This document shows positions 6,298 to 12,323 of a stretch of DNA of 32,778 nt, one piece after another; the first letter of the stretch is position 1; each line of letters begins with the position of its first letter. The position numbers and the translations under genes were made by a program. The stretch is from Paludibacteraceae bacterium (GTDB lineage: Bacteria > Bacteroidota > Bacteroidia > Bacteroidales > Paludibacteraceae): NCBI GenBank assembly GCA_017559505.1, contig JAFYSF010000018.1, positions 1 to 32,778 on the forward strand. Direction: 5' to 3'. A model generated the notes under the pieces. That model was not told the DNA's origin, did not search any database, and was given only the letters and a program-made list of their open reading frames with translations.

Positions 6298-8385
6298 ATG
6301 AAAATCAAATTTTTATCAATTATGGCACTTGCTGCTGCTCTCGTTGGATGCTCAAACAATGCTCGCATCGACGAATCTAACGACCCTAACTATATCGGTC
6401 GTCATCAAATGACTATCTCCGATGGTCGCGTATCGCCTGAGGTACTTATGGCATTCGGCCGCCTTGGCGATGTACAAGTTTCGCCTGACCAAAGCAAAAT
6501 CCTCTATGGTGTTGGTTACTATAGCGTTGCTCAAAACAAAAGCAACCGCGAACTTTTCGTCATGAATGCCGATGGCTCTGACAATCAACAAATCACCTCT
6601 ACTCTCAAAGGCGAATTTAACGCTCGTTGGGTCAAAGCTGGCAAGAAAATAGCATTCCTCTCTGCTCAATCTGGCTCTATGCAGTTGTGGGAAATGAATC
6701 CTGACGGCACTGGTCGCACTCAAATCTCTAACCGCGAAGGTGGCATCAACGACTTCCTCTATTCTCCCGACAACAAACAAGTTATCCTCATCGCTAACGT
6801 CAAATGGGGCGAACGCACTACCGACCGCTACCCTGACCTCGACAAAACTTCGGGTATCATCGTCGAAGACCTTATGTACAAACATTGGGACGAATGGGTA
6901 ACCACCGTGCCTCACCCTTTCCTCTACGACTACGATGGCAAAACTCTTAGCAACGAGCGCGATATCATCGAAGGCGAACCTTTCGAATGCCCTACAAAAC
7001 CTTTTGGTGGCACTGAGCAATTAGCCTTCTCGCCTGATGGTAAACTCATTGCCTACACATGCAAAAAACTCTCAGGCCAAGCCTATGCCCTCTCTACCAA
7101 CACCGACATCTACCTCTACGATGTAGCTGAAGGCAAAACAGTTGCCAATCTCTCAAAAGATATGATGGGTTACGACATCAACCCTACATTCTCACCTGAT
7201 GGCACTAAACTCGCATGGGAAAGCATGGAGCACGATGGCTACGAAAGCGACAAAAATCGCCTCTTTGTCATAGACCTCGCCACTCGCACTCGCTCATATA
7301 TCACTGCCGATTTCGACCAAAACGCCAACTCTTTGCAATGGGATGCCGAAGGCAAACACATCTATTTCATCAGCTGCTGGCATGGTTGCACTCAAGCATA
7401 CAAAGCCAACATCGAAACTCGCGAAATCAAACAACTCACCGAAGGTCAACACGATTACGAACAAATCGCTCTCTGTGGCAACAAAATCATCGGTGTGCGC
7501 CACTCTATGTCAATGCCTAACGAAATCTACAGCATCAACCCCGAAAATGGCGAACAAACTCAACTCACTTTCGAAAACAAACACCTTCTCGACCAAGTGA
7601 ATATGGGTAAAGTTGAACCACGTTGGATCAAAACTACCGACGACAAAGAGATGCTCGTATGGGTAATCTATCCAGCCAACTTCGACCCTGCTAAGAAATA
7701 TCCAACACTCCTCTACTGCCAAGGTGGACCACAAAGCCCTGTAAGCCAATTCTGGAGCTATCGTTGGAATTTCCAAATCATGGCATCTAACGACTATATC
7801 ATCGTAGCACCAAACCGTCGCGGACTCGTTGGTTTCGGACAAGAATGGCTCGAAGCCATCTCTAAAGACTATGGCGGACAATGTATGCGCGACTACTTCT
7901 CTGCCATCGACGCCGTTGCTGCCGAACCATTCGTAGATACCGACCACCTCGGTTGCGTAGGTGCATCATTCGGTGGCTACTCAGTATATTGGATGGCAGG
8001 TCACCACGAAGGTCGCTTCAAAGCCTTCATCGCACACGACGGTATGTTCAACCTCGAACAACAATATCTCGAAACAGAAGAGATGTTCTTCGTCAATTGG
8101 GACCTCGGCGGTCCTTATTGGGACCCAAAAACTGCCGAAACCTATGCCAACTCACCTCATCGTTTCGTGGATAAATGGGACACACCAATCATGGTCATCC
8201 ATGGCGAAACCGACTATCGCATCCTCGCATCACAAGGTATGAGTGCCTACAACGCAGCCAAACTCCGTGGCATCCCAGCCGAATTATTGATTTTCCCAGA
8301 CGAAAACCACTGGGTGCTCCAACCACAAAATAGCGTTCTCTGGCAACGCCGCTTCTTCAACTGGCTCGACCGCTGGTTGAAATAA
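6298..8385 (+). CDS. dpp5: Dipeptidyl peptidase 5-like S9 family lipoprotein
   Basis: Prolyl-oligopeptidase-family serine exopeptidase releasing dipeptides in the periplasm. An N-terminal beta-propeller (repeated SPDG-type blades) precedes an alpha/beta-hydrolase domain with nucleophile Ser557 in GASFGGY, Asp639 in HGETDY and His671 in DENHW. Long stretches such as LMYKHWDEWV and YPTLLYCQGGPQ are nearly identical to Porphyromonas DPP5 as I recall it. The frame is open from an ATG at 6250, but I choose 6298 because it gives a clean lipoprotein signal (MKIKFLSIMALAAALVGC). The longer form would place extra residues before the signal. The gene is last in the gldE operon and is followed by a terminator. 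It points to a peptide-using, asaccharolytic-leaning lifestyle. Confidence 0.93.
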   Translation: MKIKFLSIMALAAALVGCSNNARIDESNDPNYIGRHQMTISDGRVSPEVLMAFGRLGDVQVSPDQSKILYGVGYYSVAQNKSNRELFVMNADGSDNQQITSTLKGEFNARWVKAGKKIAFLSAQSGSMQLWEMNPDGTGRTQISNREGGINDFLYSPDNKQVILIANVKWGERTTDRYPDLDKTSGIIVEDLMYKHWDEWVTTVPHPFLYDYDGKTLSNERDIIEGEPFECPTKPFGGTEQLAFSPDGKLIAYTCKKLSGQAYALSTNTDIYLYDVAEGKTVANLSKDMMGYDINPTFSPDGTKLAWESMEHDGYESDKNRLFVIDLATRTRSYITADFDQNANSLQWDAEGKHIYFISCWHGCTQAYKANIETREIKQLTEGQHDYEQIALCGNKIIGVRHSMSMPNEIYSINPENGEQTQLTFENKHLLDQVNMGKVEPRWIKTTDDKEMLVWVIYPANFDPAKKYPTLLYCQGGPQSPVSQFWSYRWNFQIMASNDYIIVAPNRRGLVGFGQEWLEAISKDYGGQCMRDYFSAIDAVAAEPFVDTDHLGCVGASFGGYSVYWMAGHHEGRFKAFIAHDGMFNLEQQYLETEEMFFVNWDLGGPYWDPKTAETYANSPHRFVDKWDTPIMVIHGETDYRILASQGMSAYNAAKLRGIPAELLIFPDENHWVLQPQNSVLWQRRFFNWLDRWLK

Positions 8386-8390
8386 AAGAT

Positions 8391-8427
8391 AAAAAACTCT
8401 CAAAGTCTCAGATTTTGAGAGTTTTTT
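8391..8427 (+). terminator. Terminator after dpp5
   Basis: AAACTCTCAAA pairs with TTTTGAGAGTTT around an 8-nt loop, flanked by an A-run and a T-run. Confidence 0.85.
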
Positions 8428-8436
8428 ATTATAATA

Positions 8437-8468
8437 TTTGCAAAAGTCAAAAATAATCTATAACTTTG
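8437..8468 (+). promoter_or_regulatory. Promoter of the MNT nucleotidyltransferase gene
   Basis: TTTG at 8437-8440 and TAACTTTG at 8461-8468 are separated by 20 nt, an excellent match to the Bacteroidota consensus. Confidence 0.7.
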
Positions 8469-8505
8469 CATACAATTTGAACATACCAACAACAGCCATT
8501 CTATT

Positions 8506-8820
8506 ATGAAACGAAACATTATAGTAAATCAAATTCGCAATCTTATGCGACAAATAGCACCTACAGCCCAAACAATCCTATATGGGTCGGAGGCAAGAGG
8601 TGATGCGCGTGAAGATAGCGACATAGATTTGCTAATCTTAGTAGATGGAGATAAAATGACAATCGAACAAGAAGCAAAAATCACCGAGCCTCTATACGAA
8701 TTAGAACTAAAAACAGGCGTACTAATTAGCCCAATTGTTATGCTAAAAAAACAATGGCAAAACAGACCATACCAAACTCCATTTTCAATCAATATTGCTA
8801 ACGAGGGAATAATACTATGA
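8506..8820 (+). CDS. MNT-type minimal nucleotidyltransferase, orphan of an MNT-HEPN pair
   Basis: A 104-residue minimal nucleotidyltransferase with the pol-beta active site YGSEARGDAREDSDIDLLI near residues 25-43: a GS motif followed by D-x-D metal ligands. In MNT-HEPN toxin-antitoxin modules this protein is the antitoxin that AMPylates or otherwise blocks the HEPN RNase. Its stop codon overlaps an ATG (ATGA at 8817), the usual coupling arrangement, but the second frame closes after five codons. The gene therefore seems to be left without its toxin. It has its own promoter and a terminator at 8869-8902. Confidence 0.85.
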   Translation: MKRNIIVNQIRNLMRQIAPTAQTILYGSEARGDAREDSDIDLLILVDGDKMTIEQEAKITEPLYELELKTGVLISPIVMLKKQWQNRPYQTPFSINIANEGIIL

Positions 8821-8834
8821 AAGAAGAATTATAA
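8817..8834 (+). pseudogene. Vestige of a HEPN partner gene (five codons)
   Basis: ATG overlaps the MNT stop as ATGA and reads MKEEL then TAA. HEPN partners commonly start with a short charged stretch like this directly overlapping MNT. The following 35 nt before the terminator carry stops in every frame, so the body of the gene is gone. The identification rests on position and the first residues only. Confidence 0.35.
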
Positions 8835-8868
8835 ACTCAATCTTATTGAAAATAAATAATAGATTAAC

Positions 8869-8902
8869 AAAAAGCATAATCACCTAAGATTATGCTTTTT
8901 TT
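8869..8902 (+). terminator. Terminator after the MNT gene
   Basis: AAAAAGCATAATC pairs with GATTATGCTTTTT around a 6-nt loop and is followed by more T. Confidence 0.9.
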
Positions 8903-8931
8903 GTATTACCCCACAAAAACTTCCAAAATCA

Positions 8932-8963
8932 CTTGCTTAATCCAAAAATAATCTATATCTTTG
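8932..8963 (+). promoter_or_regulatory. Promoter of the structured RNA
   Basis: CTTG at 8932-8935 and TATCTTTG at 8956-8963 with 20 nt between. It lies just after a terminator, so it opens an independent transcript starting near 8970. Confidence 0.65.
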
Positions 8964-8969
8964 CAATGT

Positions 8970-9275
8970 AAATAAGCCCACGCCGTAGGGAGCAGAACTT
9001 ATTCTGCACAGAGGTGGGATTTTGTTTACACAACATATTATAAATAAGGCGTCATATAACGCTTTGGCTTGGCTTCACGAATCTGGTAAATTCATTAACT
9101 CCAAGACATAGCAGCATATTGATGACCTCGGGATATGTATATCCATGTACATGCTACTAAATCTGTAGCGTGTGTTCGTACATATCAGCGTGGGCTTCAG
9201 TATTGCTTGTTCGGAGTTTAAGGCAATACCAGAGCCTGTGAAGCGGAACAGCAATAATGCAGTCCCGCTTTTTTT
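8970..9275 (+). ncRNA. Unrecognised structured RNA, about 300 nt
   Basis: Bounded by a promoter and an intrinsic terminator, with no supportable ORF on the plus strand. Paired elements visible by eye: CCCAC (8977) with GTGGG (9014), enclosing GCAGAA/TTCTGC (8992/9002). Next come GCGT/ACGC (9049/9059) and a 9-bp stem ACATGCTAC/GTAGCGTGT (9149/9165). Last are nested GCTTCA/TGAAGC (9194/9239) and GTATTGC/GCAATAC (9200/9223). The TGAAGC arm overlaps the first bases of the terminator stem at 9243, so the two folds compete. It does not carry the hallmark sequences of tmRNA or RNase P. A divergent 6S RNA or a cis-acting leader for the peptide genes downstream remains possible. Confidence 0.55.
9243..9275 (+). 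terminator. Terminator of the structured RNA
   Basis: GCGGAACAGC (9243-9252) pairs with GCAGTCCCGC (9259-9268), with two mismatches, extended by AA/TT. A run of seven T follows. Confidence 0.75.
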
Positions 9276-9415
9276 ATACACTATTCTAATGTGAAAAATT
9301 TTTAACTATCTAAAAATAACACTATTTATACAATAACTCAAAATATTATATATCAAAAACAAAGGAATACACTCAAGCCTAATAGTAAAATTGAGTAAAT
9401 AAAAACCTTTATATC

Positions 9416-9508
9416 ATGTCAGTAATAGCCACTATTGCAATTATTGCAACAGCCGCTACAGCAGTAGCAGAAACCATTGCAAAAGCATCTACAAAAGGAA
9501 AAAAGTAA
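9416..9508 (+). CDS. Small hydrophobic peptide (30 aa), unknown
   Basis: The ORF encodes a hydrophobic Ala/Ile/Thr-rich helix (IATIAIIATAATAVAE) followed by a basic tail KASTKGKK. This looks like a single membrane-spanning or membrane-inserting peptide. It is the first of three tiny ORFs between the structured RNA and the ion-channel gene, all on the same strand. No Shine-Dalgarno sequence is seen, and no family is recognised. Support for coding: a clean ATG, sensible membrane-peptide composition, and regular spacing with the next small ORF (26 nt). Type I toxin, leader peptide or bacteriocin-like roles are all possible. Confidence 0.5.
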   Translation: MSVIATIAIIATAATAVAETIAKASTKGKK

Positions 9509-9534
9509 ATTATTAACAATTAAAATTATTCACT

Positions 9535-9609
9535 ATGGGAATTCTATCTGAAATTATCAAAGCCGCAATTGAAGCAGTAAAAGAAATAGATAAATCAAAC
9601 AATTGGTAA
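9535..9609 (+). CDS. Small amphipathic peptide (24 aa), phenol-soluble-modulin-like
   Basis: MGILSEIIKAAIEAVKEIDK reads as one amphipathic helix: Ile/Leu/Ala/Val recur every 3-4 residues with Glu and Lys opposite. Its start resembles staphylococcal PSM-alpha peptides (MGIIAGIIK) in length and pattern. It is a similarity of design; I do not claim homology. It ends in SNNW. It lies 26 nt after the previous small ORF and 42 nt before the TerB-like gene. It could be a membrane-acting peptide or an assembly partner of the nearby membrane proteins. Confidence 0.5.
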   Translation: MGILSEIIKAAIEAVKEIDKSNNW

Positions 9610-9651
9610 CTCTATTACAAATCTAAGTTTAACCTTTTAATACAAAAAATT

Positions 9652-10023
9652 ATGTTATTAAATCAAGAAGAAAACACAATACGCTTGTGTGCTAAAATCG
9701 GAGTATTTTTTGCAAATGCTGATGGAGAATATTCAGAAAGCGAAAAACAATATGTTGATATGTTCCTAAACCATCTAAAGGAACAAAATCGCTTAACTGA
9801 TGATTTAGAATTATTAGTAAAACATTTCGACTACAAAAAATGTACAATCGAAATGATTATCGAAGATACAAAAAATGTATTAGAATCTCTAAATTCAGAA
9901 ATCAAAGCACAAATTCTAACTCAATTATCTAATCTAATTGAAAAAGTCATCAATGCAGATGGTGAACTTCACGAAAAAGAATTATTATACTACAATCAAT
10001 GGAAGAAAAGCTTTGATTTATAA
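9652..10023 (+). CDS. TerB-like domain protein
   Basis: A 123-residue all-helical protein with two acidic metal-site repeats typical of the TerB fold: ANADGEYSESE near residue 23 and INADGELHEKE near 101, each followed by an aromatic/hydrophobic helix. TerB proteins belong to tellurite/stress response systems tied to the membrane and are thought to bind divalent metal. No other ter genes (terD, terC, terZ) are in the window. It sits among small membrane peptides and directly before a peptide gene and an ion-channel gene, so a membrane-stress or ion-sensing role is a reasonable guess. Confidence 0.75.
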   Translation: MLLNQEENTIRLCAKIGVFFANADGEYSESEKQYVDMFLNHLKEQNRLTDDLELLVKHFDYKKCTIEMIIEDTKNVLESLNSEIKAQILTQLSNLIEKVINADGELHEKELLYYNQWKKSFDL

Positions 10024-10062
10024 GTGACTGTATAATATTTTCATTACTACACTTTTAATAAT

Positions 10063-10070
10063 AAAGGAGG
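10063..10070 (+). promoter_or_regulatory. Strong Shine-Dalgarno sequence of the third small peptide gene
   Basis: AAAGGAGG ends 7 nt before the ATG at 10078. It is the most complete anti-16S match I saw in the window, where most genes have none. Confidence 0.8.
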
Positions 10071-10077
10071 AAATTAT

Positions 10078-10176
10078 ATGAGTTTTACTGCTGTCGTTGG
10101 AATTATTAGTCTTGCTATTGTTGTTGCAGACAAATGTACTGGCAATAACAATAATAACAACAATAATACCAAATAA
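10078..10176 (+). CDS. Small membrane peptide with poly-Asn tail (32 aa)
   Basis: A hydrophobic segment FTAVVGIISLAIVVA is followed by DKCTG, a run of eight Asn and TK. The strong ribosome-binding site argues that it is translated. The Asn tract is encoded by mixed AAT/AAC codons in a simple repeat. A terminator hairpin follows 21 nt later, so it ends the peptide/TerB transcript and precedes the channel gene. The family is unknown. Confidence 0.65.
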   Translation: MSFTAVVGIISLAIVVADKCTGNNNNNNNNTK

Positions 10177-10197
10177 TACAACCAAACTTTTATTAAT

Positions 10198-10230
10198 CCA
10201 CTCCCTCTATATTCGGAGGGAGTGGGTTTT
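10198..10230 (+). terminator. Terminator between the small peptide gene and the channel gene
   Basis: CCACTCCCTC (10198-10207) pairs with GAGGGAGTGG (10216-10225), 10 GC-rich base pairs with an 8-nt loop, then GTTTT. The channel ORF starts only 15 nt later. Confidence 0.8.
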
Positions 10231-10244
10231 AGTTACTATTTTCC

Positions 10245-11012
10245 ATGAACAAAATTATAAAAAATTTATTTTACAGTAAAAATGACGCATTTATATTAAC
10301 TATTATTTTTATAAACTCTATAATTATTTTTTTACAAGAGTGCGAAATTAATTTACCAATAGTTGATATCATAGACATTTCATGTACCATTATATTTATA
10401 GTGGAAATGATTATAAAACTCAAAGAAGACGGGTTAAAAAAATATTGGCAAAATGAATGGAACAGAATGGATGGTATTCTTGTCTTAATATCTTTACCCT
10501 CTTTATTTATATATTTTTTTAAAATAGAAATAATCAATTTATCATTTCTTTTAATACTCAGACTACTAAGAGTTTTCAGACTTTTCAGAATATTACATTT
10601 CTTTCCCCATTATAGAGAAATCTCTCGTGGCTTTATCCGTGCAATAAAACAATCACTAGCTGTTTTTATAGGCTTTTTTATGTTAGTTGTTATTTCTGCT
10701 ATGATTAGTTGCGCCATATTTAAAAATATATCACCAGAATACTTTAATACTCCAACCAATGCTATATATTCAATTTTTCGTCTATTTACAATTGAAGGTT
10801 GGTACGAAATACCTGAATCTATAACAGAACAATTATCTCCTATATGGAGTAGTTTAACTAGAATATATTTTTGCATTTTATTGATATTAGGAGGTGTAAT
10901 TGGCATATCACTAGTTAACTCAGTCTTTGTTGATGCTATGGTAAGTGATAATAACGACGATATAAAAGACAAATTAGACAAATTAGAAGAAAAAATAAAT
11001 AAACTCTTATAA
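10245..11012 (+). CDS. Voltage-gated ion channel, bacterial sodium-channel-like (6TM)
   Basis: A complete six-helix channel in 255 residues. S1 is about 15-31, S2 about 39-60 and S3 about 73-92. S4 carries four arginines at every third position (R106, R109, R112, R115). S5 is about 134-158, the pore loop has the filter TIEGWYE (182-188), and S6 is about 204-232. A C-terminal coiled coil follows (IKDKLDKLEEKINKLL). Bacterial Na+ channels such as NaChBac and NavAb have TLESW in the filter, so the Glu ring (E184) is kept while Ser is Gly. Homotetramer and Na+ or Ca2+ selectivity are inferred. A terminator lies 15 nt upstream, so expression may need read-through. The AT-rich composition fits the surrounding accessory island. 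Confidence 0.88.
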   Translation: MNKIIKNLFYSKNDAFILTIIFINSIIIFLQECEINLPIVDIIDISCTIIFIVEMIIKLKEDGLKKYWQNEWNRMDGILVLISLPSLFIYFFKIEIINLSFLLILRLLRVFRLFRILHFFPHYREISRGFIRAIKQSLAVFIGFFMLVVISAMISCAIFKNISPEYFNTPTNAIYSIFRLFTIEGWYEIPESITEQLSPIWSSLTRIYFCILLILGGVIGISLVNSVFVDAMVSDNNDDIKDKLDKLEEKINKLL

Positions 11013-11040
11013 CCTAAAATAATAGCAAAAATAAATATCT

Positions 11041-11835
11041 ATGACATACAAAGAACGCGAAGAAAACCTATTCAAACAATGGATGAATGCCTGTAAAATG
11101 CAAGATGGCATAAATCCAAACGAAGACTTTGCTTATGATGGGGTTCTTTTTCGAGGAGAATACAAACTAATTAATGGTTGCTGGGAACGCCAACCTGGCA
11201 ACGAAACCGAACTATGGGACAATGCCCGTTGCAGATTGTTAATCCTAACCAAAGATACATATTACGAATGTGGCTTAGATGACATTCGTATTGAAACTGC
11301 ACGTAAAAATCACGTAGGGAACAATGTAGAAACTGCTTCTGCAACATTTTATCGTAATCTCACACTTTGGTCATATGCACTAATAAATGCTGTGCAAGGA
11401 GGCAAAATTCTTGAATATAATGATACTCCTAATTGGGATGCCCTTCGCGAAATTTACACATCAGCCCCTATTGCACGTGTTAATTGTAAAAAGCAAATTG
11501 GCGAATCATCTATTAGCGACAATGAATTAAGTTCTCACATAGAACGATATGCCAATTACCTCAAAGAGCAGATTGAAATGTATAATGCCGACATTATTCT
11601 TTGTTGTGGCGGTCGAAGTACAATCAAAAATTTTGTAAAAAAGTATTATTTACAAGACCTTGAAATGTTCTCATCTAATGCTTGGGTCTATTACTCTCCA
11701 TCTACTCGAAAGATTGTAATTGATAGTTATCATCCATCTTATCCAAAGTCAGATACAACAATGCAAATGTATTACAATGAAATGATGAGTGACTTAAAAT
11801 CTTTTCTAACAAAACACCCCGAATACATTCGTTAA
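11041..11835 (+). CDS. Conserved hypothetical protein, possibly uracil-DNA-glycosylase fold
   Basis: 264 residues with no signal peptide or membrane segment. Pattern: CRLLILTKDTYYE near residue 64, FYRNLTLWSYAL near 102, APIARVNCKK near 142, DIILCCGG near 184 and VIDSYHPSYPK near 229. A strand ending in a substrate loop, a central Asn-containing segment and a late H-P-S motif are the layout of the UDG superfamily, but the classical catalytic loops are not clear. It has Cys residues scattered without an Fe-S spacing I can recognise. It starts 28 nt after the channel gene and may be cotranscribed. The function is not established. Confidence 0.5.
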   Translation: MTYKEREENLFKQWMNACKMQDGINPNEDFAYDGVLFRGEYKLINGCWERQPGNETELWDNARCRLLILTKDTYYECGLDDIRIETARKNHVGNNVETASATFYRNLTLWSYALINAVQGGKILEYNDTPNWDALREIYTSAPIARVNCKKQIGESSISDNELSSHIERYANYLKEQIEMYNADIILCCGGRSTIKNFVKKYYLQDLEMFSSNAWVYYSPSTRKIVIDSYHPSYPKSDTTMQMYYNEMMSDLKSFLTKHPEYIR

Positions 11836-11852
11836 ACAAAACTATAACCATT

Positions 11853-12056
11853 ATGCTTTTAGGACCTATTCAATTTAAATGTACCACTTGTGGACATAAG
11901 TTTGAGGGTATGGCAACAGAGTTTCGCGCTACGGCACTTATATATCCTATAACTTGCCCAAAATGTAACAGCATTCATACTCGACCTGCTGGTATTCAAG
12001 GATGGTTCGACACTCCAAAATACCGCAAAATCTGGAACGAATTAGAAAACAAGTGA
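11853..12056 (+). CDS. Small zinc-ribbon protein
   Basis: 67 residues with two zinc knuckles, CTTCGHKF near residue 11 and CPKCNS near 36, which would bind one Zn2+ in a rubredoxin-like ribbon. The C-terminal half is basic and aromatic (GWFDTPKYRKIWNELENK). It lies 17 nt after the UDG-like gene and immediately before a strong terminator, so it is the last gene of the island. It may bind nucleic acid or protein; nothing more specific can be said. Confidence 0.75.
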   Translation: MLLGPIQFKCTTCGHKFEGMATEFRATALIYPITCPKCNSIHTRPAGIQGWFDTPKYRKIWNELENK

Positions 12057-12062
12057 AATACA

Positions 12063-12093
12063 AAAAAGCATTGTCCCCACGACAATGCTTTTT
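12063..12093 (+). terminator. Terminator closing the accessory island
   Basis: AAAAAGCATTGTC pairs perfectly with GACAATGCTTTTT around CCCAC. Confidence 0.95.
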
Positions 12094-12255
12094 CTTTTGC
12101 TATTCACTTTAAAATCAATATACCCCCTAACCCCCACTCACAGTGTGTATCATCAACCCCAAAATCCACCTTACCCTCAAGCAAGGCTCAAGCAAACTGC
12201 TCCTAAGAAGACTGACACACTCTCCCATTATGTATTCACCCTAAAAACCCCATAC

Positions 12256-12301
12256 AAAAAGAGGCTGTGTCAAAATTAACTTTAAGACACAGCCTCTTTT
12301 T
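12256..12301. terminator. Bidirectional terminator after the acyl-CoA dehydrogenase gene
   Basis: A perfect 16-bp inverted repeat, AAAAAGAGGCTGTGTC with GACACAGCCTCTTTTT, around a 14-nt loop and with A/T tracts on both sides. It lies 23 nt beyond the stop of the minus-strand dehydrogenase. Such GAGGCTGTGTC palindromes also occur as insertion-sequence ends, so a mobile origin is conceivable. Confidence 0.85.
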
Positions 12302-12323
12302 CTATCTATTATCTATAGGGAAA

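Noticed and set aside
8970..9275. tmRNA or RNase P RNA
   Set aside because: No tRNA-like ends with CCA and no tag ORF for tmRNA; the conserved RNase P core sequences are not seen.
9075..9281. 68-codon minus-strand frame across the structured RNA
   Set aside because: The base-paired elements and plus-strand promoter/terminator explain the region better; the peptide has no recognisable features.
12085..12279. 64-codon plus-strand frame after the zinc-ribbon gene
   Set aside because: It begins inside one terminator hairpin and ends inside another.
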